The position numbers and the translations under genes were made by a program. Shown here one piece after another: positions 13,727 to 27,362 of a stretch of DNA of 64,000 nt. The stretch comes from Nymphaea colorata (taxonomy: Eukaryota; Streptophyta; Magnoliopsida; Nymphaeales; Nymphaeaceae). The notes beneath the pieces were generated by a model that was not told where the DNA came from, searched no databases, and was given only the letters and a program-made list of their open reading frames with translations. Location: positions 20,210,802-20,274,801 of the forward strand of contig NC_045145.1 in the NCBI RefSeq assembly GCF_008831285.2. Reading direction: 5' to 3'. The number at the start of each line of letters is the position of its first letter. Positions within the stretch are counted from its first letter, which is position 1.

Positions 13727-14110
13727 TGTTCTCTTATTAAGCAAGGAGGCAGAACAAGCAAAGATCTCTACTTGGTAAATCTATTAGCTGAAATAAAATA
13801 GGTAACAGATTGAATATGAGATTAATGGCATAGATTGCAATCTCAAGTTTCTCTCGATTAAGATAAGTTTCCATCTCAAGTTTCTCTCGATGGCTAAGCA
13901 ATTGTTATCCTTATCCCATGTGTATCCCCTGCCTTTATAAAGAAGAGCATGTAGCAAAGCATCGATGTAACACAGACCAGAGCAGCTTAATGAAGTTCAT
14001 TCCCTTTCTTCGTGGATGTAGGCAGTAATGCTGAACCACGTAATCTTGTGCATCTTGTGCCTCTGTCTGTCTCTTTACTCTGATTTTTTCTCAATCAATA
14101 ATTCTTAACA
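13727..14110 (+). repeat. 3' LTR of Copia element 1
   Basis: Begins TGTTCTCTTATTAAGC and ends TTCTTAACA, then the target duplication TTAGC. It aligns with 9002-9347 with scattered substitutions, a short duplication near CATCTTGTGC, and a 3' tail missing from the 5' copy. Confidence 0.88.
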
Positions 14111-14115
14111 TTAGC

Positions 14116-16920
14116 AGCCTAAGATGCCGACCTATAATCATCCACCGAAGACATGGGCAACGGGCTAGAAGAGCAGCTGATGGGGACCCAAATGTCTCCA
14201 CATGAAAGGCTGGTGTAGACTTTTGCTGAGATCCAGGCATGCAGAGAAAATGAACCTGACTGAATGGTACCCTCTTCTTCTTATTCTTCTGCTTCTTTCC
14301 ATAACGACATGAAATGAAAGATACGAGAGGATGAAGAGAGGATGCATGCTGAGCACAATGAAAGCAATTTAATCTCCTCGAGTTTATGGTGGCGCATGCC
14401 GAGCACCACCAATCTCCAGGTCTAGCAGCTTTAATGAAACCACGCTTCAATATAGAATGAAAGGATGATTGCCATGGCGGCGAGGGTGACACCCATCCTC
14501 TCGGATGAAGAAAGAAATAAAGAGGGGTTTAAGGAAGCGATCACACCATTAAAAGACAACACCTCGTGATGAATTTCACAACAAATACATGAACTTCTGC
14601 TTAATTTAAAGCTTCCCTCCAAAGTCGTCGACCCAGAAACCCCTCAAGACTGATTAAAAAAACCATCTGACACCCCCATGCCCTCAATGTTGATGCCAGG
14701 CCCCAGGCATTCAAATCAACTCCGCAATGCATCCTTGTTGGTGGAAGGAGAGCAAGAAGCGTAAACACCCCAAAAGCGGTCAGTGCTGCGTCGTGTCTTC
14801 ATCAGATAGAAAAAACCCTGTGAGACCCTAACACTTCATGACATTTTGCAGCGCCCAGAGAGAAAGAGAGAGAGAGCGTGAGCCGAGAGAGGGGGAGAGA
14901 AAAGACCAAAGAGGATCCGTCGAGTCGAGAGAGAGTTGGACAGCGTGATCAATGCCCATGACTAATAACTGTCAATCATGCGTTGCGTTATTCACTTTAT
15001 ATGTACACACAGGTGAGAACTCTGGGCGTAACAGAGTTAGAGAGTAATGGCTGCTTAAATGCAGCACAAGTATTACAGAAGGCGTCCAAGCTTAGCTCCA
15101 TTCTCAAGGCAAGCCCTGGTGGTCAACACCACCTACACGTGCCGAACATGAAGTAGCTCCTTTGCAATCTTCTCATGGCTAAACGTAATATCTAGCTGGA
15201 CTGTAAACCTACTGCTCATATACAATATATGTGCATCGTGCCAAAGCTGTAACCAATAAAATTTAAAACTCTGATGTCACTGCTAGTAAGTTAAACCTTT
15301 GAATACCTTTACACCATATATAAGATTGTTGGTATCACATGTGCTGCAGCAAAATAGAAAAAGAAGATATCAAATATGAGGCACTTAATGTTTCTGTAGG
15401 CAAGAAACTGAAAAAGGTGGTCGCCGCAAGGGGTTTGAGGTACCCGGCAAAAGGACAGTACTAATTCGATCGATTTCTGTGGGTGTCAAGTTTTTGTTTT
15501 TGAGCTCGGGATGGAACGCCAAATATTAAAGTGTATTTGAAGTTCCTTGTGGTCTTTTATCTGCTGTTTTGTTTGGTATGCATCACATCATATGGTTCTT
15601 CAACATGGTGTTATTGAGAACATAGTTCCTCACACCTTGAGTCTTGGCATCTGGGTACCTATTCACCTTCTATCCGTTCAAATCCACGCTAGTGGATTTG
15701 GAATTTGGAGGTTGTGCACTCCCCTGTTCTCGAACTCCACTTGGTTGACGTAAGGCACCATCGTTTTTGTGTGAAGGTGAGTCCAATCGTAACGGTTGAA
15801 TCAGGCGGTATTGGATGACGAAGCGCTTGACTTTCTTGTCCAATTGGATGGGAGGAAGAGTATTATGTCTCTCGAATATACTTTAAGAAGTTTTATAGAT
15901 TTAATTAAATACAAACTGTACTGAAACAATTAATGCCTAATTAAAATCCCATGAGCAGGAGAAGTTAACAATATTAATGTTTTGAATTATGTAAATTTAA
16001 TATCATATATACAAGAAGTGCATAAGGCCGGTTTGTTGACAAGCTGAATCACACATTTTTACATTTAAAAGAGGTTAACTATGTAGATGTGCCTTTCAAT
16101 TCATGTGTAAAATAACAAAGTCAACATAAAAATTATATTTGTTTTTACATACAAATTAAATAAGTTGCTCCTCCATACCAAATTGTCCTCCGTCTCTGTA
16201 TAGCTTAGCTCTTCGTTTTGCGATCGTGGGTCGTTTGTTCCTGATGACACACTTGAAAGGAGTGCAGCTTCATAGCCTACTCTGTGTAGCGCGCCCTCCA
16301 CGTCGCACTCCGCATTGGACGGAGGTAGCCAGCTTTTCTGCGGTCGTCGTTATCTTCTTCCTACATGTGTTTTCTCGGTTGCTTACTGTTTTTGTAAACC
16401 TGGTGATGCCTTGATAGTTGATACTCCTTTTTTTATTAAATATATTTTTATTTTATTATATACATATATGTATCCCAAAAATTCCTTTATTCTTTCTCTC
16501 TTCTGCCTAAATATTTTACGTCGCTGACTCTGCAAGTCTTCCTCTCCTTTTATGCGGAAGTGCGCACACCCAAAGGCGAATTACTTCCATTCTAGCCCTG
16601 TTTTCGGTCTCAGCTCTTTTACATTCAATCGCTAGTTCGCTGAAGGGGAACAAATTCAAAGATGAACCGCAGAGTCAATGCAAGAATTTATTTCTCTGTG
16701 GACCCCAAATGCATATGTGCTTCCCGGAAACTGCACTGTGAAATGGAACAAAAGTCCAGCCTCCCCCTTCTTTCTTGTCCCCAATCCATTTACTGGGAAA
16801 GGGGGATGACTTGGAGAGTTGCGGGGACTGCGAAACTCTCTTCTCTGATCTGTCGCCTGATCCGTTCGCGACTGTAAGAGATTTAAGGTATACGGGGAAG
16901 GAAGAGGAAACGTTTTACGG
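14116..16920. other. Intergenic DNA upstream of the aspartic protease
   Basis: No gene or transposon recognised. A GA-rich stretch lies at 14855-14935. AT-rich sequence with TATA-like strings occurs at about 16430-16470 and may belong to the promoter region of the gene at 16921, but no single element stands out. Confidence 0.45.
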
Positions 16921-19776
16921 ATGGAACCTCGGATTAAAGGCGTTGTGGTCATCTCTTTGCCCCCGGAGGACGACCCGTCTAAGGGGAAGACCATCACTGC
17001 TGCATTCACCCTTGCAGAGACATCTTCAGCCCCAACTCATCAGAATCAGAGTGATAGAAATCCACCCATTCAAGAACGACAGATGGGCTTTCCTCCCAGA
17101 AAAGTTTTCAAAGTCAAGAGAGTTATGTCTCTGTTGGGTGTTGCAGTTTTGATGTTTTTTCTGTGGCAGAATGGTCTTTCTGAAATCGCTTCCCATTTTG
17201 AAGACGATGGTTCAGAGGAGAAGAAGGATGACAATTCATTTGTTTACACCCTGTATCCAAAGTATGGTCGAGGGGTTGAGCAGGACGTTGCTTTGAGGTT
17301 GGGGAGGGCCATCAGGAGGGATGAAGTGAGAAACAGAATAATTGCGGACAACTTCGCTGGTGTTCCTTCTACAAACTCTTCCACCATCTTTCCTGTAAAG
17401 GGAAATGTTTATCCAGATGGGTATGCTCTCTCATTAGAAGAGTCGTGTTTTATACTATAATCAGATGAAATTATGCGTTATGGTAAAAAATGTAGGCGTC
17501 TGTGGTTGAGGCCGAGCCAGGCCCTGGTGGTGTAAGCGTGAAAACAACGCTTTAGTCACCAGCTAATCTTGGATGAGGGCCTCATCTTATGTCCGGCCTG
17601 TGATGCGGAGCTAGAATTGTTAAATTTTCTTGTTTCTGCATGGTTTCCAGGAAGTATAAGCCCAAGAGAGGCTAGTATCAGCTTCCATCCCGCCTCAATG
17701 TCTGCATTACAAACTTATGGCAATAGCCTATTTGCACAACCAGTTGTGTGTTGACAACAGAAGAAGAGCTGGTGCGCGTTTGTCGAGTGGCTTATCGATT
17801 TCCATCCACTGTAACTAAATAAACCTAGAAAGATAGAAGCCTGTAGTAATTGATCTTTGAGAAAGTTGCATGGTTCTCTGCTAGTTCTTTCTACGGTCTT
17901 TGCATGCAAAAGCTGTTTGCATATTGAATCTCTGTACCGAAGGCCTATACTTGTCTCTAGTTGGCAGCACGAAGGAAATGGGTTAGTCTTTGTTCAGGAG
18001 AATAGTGCAACAAAATAAAGTAACTTATGTAAACTAAATTACATCTTTTCCGTGTGTGTGAGTGTGTCTATGTGTGTCAGTCCGGTGCTTGTACACCTGC
18101 ACAGCCAAGTTATATCTCTAAATATCTATATTCATTCGCTGAAGCACATGAATTTTGATTTCATTTGGCCAGGCAATGAACCCCATTAACAATTAAACTC
18201 CTTTTAAAACATTACAGAAACAGACATTCACTCCGGCCATTTATAGCATAATTCTCTTGAACTTGTGCAGACTGTACTACATATCTATACTTGTCGGGAA
18301 CCCTCCAAAACCCTATTACCTTGACATGGATACTGGAAGTGACTTAACATGGATTCAGTGTGATGCCCCATGCACCAGCTGCGCCAAGGTACATGCTTCT
18401 TTATGGATGATGTTACTTCTTAAGGAGTGGAGGAAGTACTTTATTATTTTATAGAATCTGAACCTTTTAGCTACAAAACAAGTCAGTAAAAGGAAAATTC
18501 TGGTCTGCAGTGTCACCGCTAGATACAGGAAATGGCCTTAGACAACTGCTTCTTGTGCCGTTTGCCTCCGTTTTATTGCCTAGGAAAAGACATGCAAATT
18601 TCACGAATTATTGGTAACTTTGGTCTTCAATACTTCAACTTATTAATGCACAAATATATACATATATATCCTTTTGCTTATATGAGAAAAACTTCTAAAA
18701 ATGTCTAGATTTTATGTCAACAGATATTTATTCAGATTTTAAAAATTAAGGAATCTTGCTATCTTTGCAAAACTGCCCTTTGTGCCTGAGTAGAAAATGA
18801 TGTAGAAGTATCAGAACATAAATTACTAGTCTTACTGATTGGTATGTTTATTACAGGGACCACATCCTTTATACAGACCTTCAAAAGGAAAGATAGTACC
18901 TCCTAAGGACTCTCTCTGCATTGAGCTACAGGTGGACCAGAACCACAAGTACTGTGATGCATGCCATCAGTGTGACTATGAGATGACATATGCAGATCAA
19001 GGGTCATCTATGGGGGTTCTAACAAGAGATTCTTTGCTGCTTATGATTGCAAATGGGACCCTCACTAGAACTACTTTTGTTTTTGGGTATTGGCTTAGTA
19101 ACTTGTCCTGCTGATTGATGCTAATATTTCCAGCAATACTTTGACTTGCAACATGAACAAAATTAAGATGTTATGCTTGGATTTTGAAATGAACAGGTGT
19201 GCATATGATCAACAAGGTCCACTCTTAGTGTCTCCTGCAAAAACTGATGGAATCCTTGGGCTCAGTAATGCTAAAATTAGTCTTCCTTCACAGCTGGCTA
19301 GTCAAGGAATTGTCAAGAATGTGGTGGGCCATTGTATATCAAGTGACATAAAAGCTGGAGGATACATGTTCTTTGGCGATGACAGTGTACCTTCATGGGG
19401 AATGAATTGGGTTCCAATGCTAAGCAATCCTTCACTGTAAGTTATTTTCATGTTAACTAGTTTAAGCAGCTGTTTATCCTTTCCACTGACTGAAAGAATT
19501 GTGGTTACAATCATGGGATGTGGTGATACATACAGGCATTGGTTGACACAGGTTTTAGTCACAGTGAATTTCTGCCAGATGCTGGAGGCCTAAAATTTAA
19601 AAGTTGGTCGCTAAAAGGACTGTAAGTCATCACTAAGACAACCATAACCTCGCAGCACCATAAGGCATAAACCATAACTAATGCCAATGTGGTGACTTCT
19701 TTTTGGGGACAATTTTTTAAATTTTATCCATTTGGCAACATCTGATATCTAGCAGGATGGTATATGCATGTATGGG

Positions 19777-19813
<37 letters not shown>

Positions 19814-21931
19814 GCAGACACTCAGTGACAAGTATTATAAAAGTTCACCTAGGGTGATCTTATAGTTTCTGGAATGGGTCTAAATCATCATAGAAATTTG
19901 TGTGATTCGAATTTTCATGGTTTTGGAGCAGACCATTGCAGACATGAATTTTCATGAAAGATATCTGATCTGTAAGGCGTAAGCATCTGATTTCATTGTT
20001 AATGGATTTCTAAGTTACTTTCTAGCATTGTTGCCGAAAAGGTTTGGATTCCTTATCTGTGTCTATTTTCTAACTTGTTTTTCTTTTATGTAGCAAATTT
20101 TATCATTCGGAGATCTTGAAAATAAGCATCGGTGGCCAACAGCTTGATTTTAAGTTGGGAGACAAGTTCACCTCAGTGGTTTTTGACAGCGGTAGCTCGT
20201 ATACATATTTCACAAATGAAGCTTATAAAAGTCTGATTGCTTCTGTAAGAATTTTCTTCTTCTTGAAACAAAAGCAACTATGAAATGCTTCCATATTGTT
20301 TTAATAAGCATTGATACTTTGGCAGCTGAAGTACATTACAAGTAATGGATTTGTTCTGGATGAATCAGACACTACTTTGCCAGTGTGTTGGCAAGCTAAG
20401 GCCCCTGTCAGGTATCTTTTTCTCATACAAAACTATTACAGGCATAAAGTATGATAACATATTTTGATACTATATGCTAACATATTTTTATACTATGACT
20501 AACATATTTTTACTACAAGGATGTGAATTAGTTGGGTCAGAATTGGCTTCATCAATCAAATTTGACCTGCTTCTCAGATTGGCTTTGAGTCAGGCATTTG
20601 TTGTGACGTTGTCTAATTTTAACTAAACCATCTTATCTTGCACTTCACATGATCTCTTTTGCCATGTTGAGAATTGCTTCTAGTTTACCATGAAACATGA
20701 AATCCACCTTACCTACACAACTGGTGATAATAAATCCTGGGCTTGCCACCATGCTGTGGATCAAGGTGCTGTTCAACCAGTACATGGCAGTCACTCCCAC
20801 TGCATCAATTGACTGTGGTTGTGATATGGGGCATCCTAGTCAGTCCATTAGCCTTTAAATATCCAGGTTCTTGAATTTGAACATAACGACTTTGGAATTA
20901 AACTCTGATCCTACCAATTGTCATAATATGAAAGATGATGGGTCCTTACGGGTGACCTTATATTGGTGTTTTGGTTTTTGGCTGGTTTTGATGGTTGGTC
21001 AAGTTTGAAATCAGGATGCTGTAGCCGCTTGTTGTCAAGCCTTTATTATTGCATCCAAACCAGTTCGGCTGAAAGAAAAAATATCTGAAAAGGTTAGGTG
21101 GGTCGCATCACACTCTGTCACTTTATTGTTATTGTTGAGTTGTCTTACTTGCCTAACTGCACTTGCAAATGGTGCAGAACCACGTCTAATCTTTGGGAAC
21201 TGAAATTTCTAAAAGTTCATTTACCTGATGGTTGGTTGAATGGTCCCAATAAGTGGTGGCAACCCTTGCCATTCATGTGTTTCAGGTGCTTAAGGAGCCG
21301 ATGCATGATAACATGATGGTCTTGCAGGTCTGTTGATGACGTGAAACAGTTCTTCAAACCCTTGACCCTTCAGCTTAGCAAGAAATGGTTGTTTGGATCT
21401 AAAGAGTTCGAGATTCCTCCTGAGAGTTACTTGGTCATAAATGTAAGGATTCTATGAATAGCTATTCTTTATCTATTGAATTGTTGGTTCCTTCATTGAT
21501 CATTCACTGCTGATGCGTTGAAAGTTGAAATTACTGTCCACTTTCAATTTCTGACTGCACTTGAGGCTTCACCGTCTGAATGCAGGGGAAAGGCAATGTT
21601 TGTCTGGGAATTCTAGACGGGAGCAAAGTACACGATGGAAAAACATTTATTCTTGGAGGTATCCTCTTCCTTGTTTAAATCATTCATGACATCATTGCTT
21701 TTGAATTCCTTGCTTGATTTTTATGTCCTGTCTATTGCTGTTGTCTCTTCCATTGCAACAATTGGCATTTAGAAATATCTTACCAATTGACTTCTGTTCA
21801 CTTAACTGAATGGTGCAGATATATCATTGCGAGGAAAACTTGTCGTCTATGACAATGTGAAGAAAAGGATCGGATGGGTTGACTCTGATTGCTCCAAGCC
21901 CCCAAAGTTTAAGAGCTTCCCTTTTATCTGA
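16921..21931 (+). CDS. APCB1: APCB1-like A1 aspartic protease, nine exons
   Basis: Exons are 16921-17420, 18271-18388, 18857-19086, 19197-19436, 20094-20244, 20326-20411, 21328-21442, 21586-21658 and 21819-21931. All junctions are GT-AG with matching phase, giving 541 residues. The product resembles Arabidopsis APCB1, the protease that processes the co-chaperone BAG6 in fungal resistance. It shares the unusual N-terminus GVVVISLPP, which decides the start, and the motif FPVKGNVYPDG. One membrane segment lies at about residues 68-83, so a type II membrane protein is likely. Catalytic motifs are DTGS (187-190) and DSGS (394-397). Paired Cys motifs near QCDAPCTSC and CDACHQCDYE are typical of plant nepenthesin-like proteases. 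The C-terminus reads GDISLRGKLVVYDN, then IGWVDSDC. No key residue is missing. The function in this plant is inferred from the family. Confidence 0.9.
19780..19808. repeat. (GA)n microsatellite in APCB1-like intron 4
   Basis: About 14 GA units in the 657-bp fourth intron of the aspartic protease gene, well away from both splice sites. Confidence 0.9.
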
Positions 21932-24312
21932 GTCTTGATGGTGGTGAAGATAGCTGATGAATTAGTCATAAGATTATATGCAAGTTCAGTATGACTTGTT
22001 CTATCATTCCCACTGACTGATGTTGTGCTTTGTCTCATGAGGCTCCATTTGTTGGAGCTTCTGCAGAGTCTTATACGAAATCACTAGGTAATTAAGATGG
22101 CAAATATTAAATCGCCTGTGGAGCTCTTTTCATAAATTACATGAATATTTCCTTAAATCATTTTGTGTTCCAGTGGGTTTTGTCTCGAACGTGTGGTTTT
22201 GATTGTTGCGTCATCCTTGATGAGTGAATTACACAAGGTTATTATTCTGCGGCAAGTAATGACAGCGTAGCGAATGCATTGTAGTATGCAATTTTTTCCA
22301 ACTTTCATGAGAAAATGAGGGCCTTGCGTTAAGCAATATATAAGCGGGGTTTTGAGCCGTCTGATGGGGCGTCAGTTTATCCTGATATTAAAATGGCATC
22401 ATCATTGTTAATATGTTCAGTTTTTAGATTGGGAAAATTGAGATTTTTGTTATCTAGAATGACCGTCACGACAAGATTCTGGACGGAAAAAACAATCCCA
22501 GTTAATATTCATTCCCTCGTGTTTCCACGCGTCTAAAACTCTTTGCGAGGAGATTATTTCCCCCATAACCGTGACACTGACCCCCTGGAACTGAGATCTG
22601 TTCAGTTTATGTACACCCAGTCTCACTAAATTGATCCGTATGGGCATTGTTCCGAATTTTCACTACCAAAAGTTGGTTCCTAATTCATTTCACGGAAGAA
22701 GTAGCCACAGTTTTTTCTTGCTACCAAGGGTACAATAAGTTCTGCAGAATTTTGTCCAACGGGCTTCAGTGTCGGAAAAAATGAAAATGGGCATGCTGGT
22801 TTTGAATAATGGGAAGCATCGACACACTCCCTCTCCCTCCCTAACTCAGAAACTGAGACGTGAGAGCATCAACACACACAAAATTGGAATTGGAAAAAAT
22901 TGAAATGAAAATGGGCATGCTGGTTTCTGAGTCATCACACACACACCAAAATTGGAATTGGAAAAAATTTTTCCATTCCATTTTTCCATTTCCTATATTT
23001 TCAGAAATATATTTCCAGAAATATATTTCCAGGCCATCAAACGGCCCCTAACTTCAGTACGAGAACAAAGAAAACCACGTCAATATCGTGAACTTTTGTT
23101 CACTGATTTCTAGACGCAGAAAAATCACGACATTTGTTAATTCTTGCTATCGTCACTGCATATGTCAAAGATTTCTCGCTTTAAAATTTCAGTCCTCTTC
23201 GTCTTTCCTTTGCGTCTTCATTTTGTGTTAGAAGCTAGATGGTGAAGTTTGATTTGTTCTTACCAGGCTACCAGCTCCCACAGGAAACTTTATAAAGTTT
23301 TTTCCCGTTCCTTTCTATTGGATATGTACGGCTAAACAAATATATTTTCATCAATTATTTTTCTTTTTCTTTCCTTCTTATGCAAACAGTTTATTTATTT
23401 ATTTCCCTTCTTCTTCAATCGTTCTCTCTCTTTTCTTCTTCTTTTCATCCTTTCACACCATTTCCTTTCCCTCGATCCAAAGATTGCATCAGGATATTGA
23501 AAATACAGCCAAGTCAATCAAAAAGAAAAGCCCAGAGTGGTCCATAGGGCCGTGCGCCACCTATACAGGTAGGCATGTGATCGACGGAAACGGGAAGGCC
23601 ATTGAATCCCCTGACGCAATCGCCTACGCTTGCGAGGGTCTCTCCAAATATTTTACTTCGTCACGCCGGTGGAATGATTTTTGTATGCCATTTTTCTTAC
23701 TAAATCTGTTCTTTAAATCTAAGTCAACTGGTTTAGAATAGGGGTAGGTGTCCCTACAGTATTCTTTCTTTGAACCCGGGGTTTGCTTTCAAAGCTCTCA
23801 TTGGTGGTAGAAATTTATAATTTTAGCTGACTGCTGATTTACGAATTTAAGGTCCCTTTTATGCTTATAAATCCTAAATTAAATGCAGAAAGTCATACTT
23901 GAATTTTATGCATTTTGAGATACAAAAGTTTACAAATTTATAATGTAATTCATGCATTTTTGAAACGAAAAAATTATAAAAATCTCAAGTTGGAGCAACC
24001 AAATGTCACCTTTAAGATTTTTTTTTTTTCAGTAAATTATTAGTCAACGTTGTCGCGGGGTGAATTTCAATTTTAACTCGTAAGTGGATCCAAGAGAGAA
24101 ATTATACGATCCGAAACTCAGATCCAGTGTGGCGTTGAGCTTGATTCCATGGCCCCACGTGTACTTTCGTTTATGTACCTACCCGGCTCCGAAGGTTTGA
24201 AGTGCAGTAAGAGCTTCATTCGAGGTTTGTCGGCAACCGCAACCGTCGTCACCATCCTCAACGTGTTTGACGAAATGCGTCAGAGAGGCGGATTGCATCT
24301 TAGCCGACCTCC
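21932..24312. other. Intergenic DNA between APCB1-like and ATR3-like genes
   Basis: The 3' UTR of the protease gene must lie at the left end. At 22780-23045 a short unit containing ATGAAAATGGGCATGCTGG occurs twice, and GGAATTGGAAAAAATT recurs, ending in CCATCAAACGGCCCC, which looks like the edge of a small non-autonomous element. An open frame at 23484-23741 (containing GRHVIDGNGKAIESPDAIAY) has coding-like composition, but I do not recognise it and it has no clear splice partners. Confidence 0.4.
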
Positions 24313-24320
24313 TATATATA
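24313..24320 (+). promoter_or_regulatory. TATA box of the ATR3-like gene
   Basis: TATATATA sits 63-70 bases before the ATG at 24383, within CCTCCTATATATAACG. The spacing implies a 5' UTR of only about 35-40 bases. Inferred from position alone. Confidence 0.5.
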
Positions 24321-24382
24321 ACGTGTTTCTAGCTTCTTATGTTATTTGGTCGTCCATTGTCCAATAGAGGGTACCGCTGGCG

Positions 24383-27328
24383 ATGACTGAGACGGGCATG
24401 GAGAACGAACAGAGGTTGCTGATTCTCTTTGCCACGCAGACGGGGAACGCGCAGGACGCCGCCGAACGCGTCGAGCGCGAGGCCCGTCGCAGGTCGTGCC
24501 GTGCTGCTGTTCTTTCTCTCGACGAATTTGAGGCGGTGAGCGGCTGTCTCCTTTAAATTTTATTGTAATTGCATCTGCATGGAAGATTTTTCTGTTTTCT
24601 TGCTTACCCACCTGACTGATGTCCCATTGTGTCTCTTTTTTCCAGAAACGCCTATCAGACGAGAAGGCGGTATTCTTTGTTGTTTCCACTACTGGTCAGG
24701 GTGACACGCCGGATTCAATGAAGGTTGGGCTTGTTGACCAATGTCTAAAAGTTTCGATTTTTCCTGGAAATTTTATCTCTTGAATGGTTATGGTTTCTGT
24801 AATTTTCAGGAGTTCTGGAAGTACCTTCTGCAAAGAAATCTAAGCACGCAATGGCTAGAAGGTGTCTGTTATGCAGTCTTCGGGTTGGGCGACTCTGGAT
24901 ACCAGAAGTATAACGTAAGTTTCCTCTTTCATTTGCAATAGTTAATGGCACTTTCTTCTTGATAGTCACTTTAATAGTTGTTTCTGCTGATGTTTGTAAG
25001 TAGATATGGTGGACAGTATGCTATCTTGTTGGTATCTATAAACGCATTCTCATTGTTGCCACATTGATAGCGACTACTGGAATATTCAATGGATCGCTAG
25101 CTGCATTTTATTGACAAAGCCAGCGTCAAGTTTTGTTAGGATTTAATTACATCGCCTGTCAATGAAATAGTCGAAATCGTTATGGTCGAACATCTGTTAC
25201 ACAGATTTTGTCAATTGCACTATTGTCATCATTGGAGTTACGTCAATCTTGATCCAATTTCTGTTTTTCTAAAGTAAACATCCTTTTAGGGGCTTCTGGT
25301 GTTGTTTTACGATTTCTTCCTTCGTTGTAGATGGTCGCAAAGAAGCTTGACAGAAGGCTTGCAGACCTTGGCGCCCAGCGAATTATTGAAAAGGGTCTTG
25401 GAGATGATCAACACCGTTCCGGGTATGAATGTATTTTACTCAAGGACCTTGTTGATGTTTAGAAGCGATTTACTCCTTCGTTTAGTCAGCCACCTGCTCG
25501 TCAAACTATTCCACTTCATACGCTCGTAGCAGGAGATTGATACCTTGATCTTATTTTCTACTTGTTGCAATGAAACAGTGACACCTAAGAATAACTTTGT
25601 AAGAACATGGAAGTGTCCGACTGCTAATCATCTAACTGAATGTCAATTATTTGGCATGAGCCTAATTGACTTGTGAAACCGTGAAAGATACTATCATGCT
25701 TGTTACGCTCGTATTCCTTAGCTCCTGTCTTATACATAGGCACATGAAAATGCACACATTCATATTCTAGTGAAGGAAGTTTCATGTGATACACGTACCA
25801 TGTAATGGGCCTACCAGATCATACACTGTACACTGAAGCACTTGGCTTTCTTGCGTTTCAGAACTTCCATCTGTGCCACGTGTGTATGATGTGTTAATTC
25901 CTTGCACGTATTTAAATTATATACCTTTTCTAGTTTCCCTATGCATAGTTTGTGTCAATATTCACATTTCTTTTCCTTAACCATTTTGCTGTTTTCACCA
26001 AAATGGAGTGAGAGTAAACATGAAACAAGACATTTTCTGGATTTATGTGGCAGTTACGAAGCTGCTCTCGACCAATGGTTGGCATCATTATGGGCATCAA
26101 TGGAACATAGATTTCCTATGTTGTTTGACAGTAGTGTACAGATTTTTGATCCCAATGTCAGAGTGTTAGATCCTCCTAAATATAAGATTTTCTACCACAA
26201 TGATGATAAAGTGGAGAAATCCATTTCAAAAAACTCAGGTATATCTCTTATGCTTCTTCTACACGACATTCCTCTCTCTCTCTCTCACTGTGTGTGTATA
26301 ATGTATATACATATATATGAGTGTGTGTGTGTGACAAGTTGATTCAATACTCCACTAAATCTGACTCCATTAATGAACTTGAAAGGCTCAAAATATAAGT
26401 TTGAAAAAGAAAAAATGATTGTGATCCTGTAACACCCTAAAAATTTAGTCTCGTATTGTAGATTGTGGGAGATTTTCAAGGGCTTATGAAGGGGGTTATT
26501 GAATAGTTGGTTGTCCTAGTTCCTAGCCTTTTTGGGGTTAGAACCAAAAACTACTAGGGGGCGGGTTGGGATCCGCCGAACCGGGGATTCAAGCCCAGGA
26601 GTGGGTCGGGTTGTTACAGTGGTATTAGAGCCGGTTCAACACTCGGACCTAGGGTCCCACACGTGCGGACGCGTGTGCCTTAAGGGGGGTGGATTGTAAC
26701 ACTAAAAAAATTTAGTCTCATATTGAAGATTGTGAGAGATCTCAAGGGCTTATAAAGGGGGTCACTACATACTGGTTCCTAGCCTTTTGGGGCTAGAGTC
26801 GAAACTGCTAGCGGGTGGGTTGGGATCCGCTGAACCAGGGGTCCGAGCTCAAGAGTGGGTCAGGTTGTTACAGTGGGCTCAAAGAGCCGGTTCAACACTT
26901 GGACTTAGTGTCCCACATGTGTGCCTAAAAGAGGGTGGATTGGTCCCGTATTGAAGATTGTGGAGGATCTTCAATGGCTAATGAAAGGGATTATTGAATA
27001 GATAGTTGTCCTGGTTCCTAGTCTTTCTGGGGTTGAAACAACAAAATGGTAGGGGACGGGTTGGGATCCGCCGAACCAGGGACCCGAGCCCATGAGTAGG
27101 TCGGGTTGTTACAGATCCAATGTTGATTTTTATGACCACTCAATTTTTGATGGCTTAAAATGATTTAAAACCATTGATTTTTACTGCTCATAGAAAGCAA
27201 AAACCAATCAGTGCATCAAATTTCAAAATTTTTTTTGGACCCCATAATCCACGAAATCAGATTTCAGAAAACCAGCTGGAGTTTGGCCAAACTGCCTGAA
27301 CGGTTATAAGTGGAGTGCCCCCAAAGAT

Positions 27329-27362
<34 letters not shown>

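Larger units (their letters stand above)
8997..14115 (+). mobile_element. Ty1/Copia LTR retrotransposon, complete but inactive
   Basis: Two related LTRs (9002-9347 and 13727-14110) enclose gag-pol sequence in Copia order. The element is flanked by TTAGT (8997-9001) and TTAGC (14111-14115), a 5-bp target duplication with one change. A purine-rich tract just precedes the 3' LTR, which begins TGTTCTC and ends TTAACA. The 5' LTR lacks the last 20 or so bases seen in the 3' copy, and no clear primer-binding site follows it, so a small deletion probably removed that junction. Domain order is gag with a CCHC knuckle, protease, GAG-pre-integrase, integrase core, reverse transcriptase and RNase H. Several stops and frameshifts break the polyprotein. 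Both LTRs hold a TTTATAAAG promoter-like motif. Confidence 0.93.

Noticed and set aside
14091-14622. Minus-strand frames next to the Copia 3' LTR
   Set aside because: Begin or end within LTR sequence or overlap each other; no domain.
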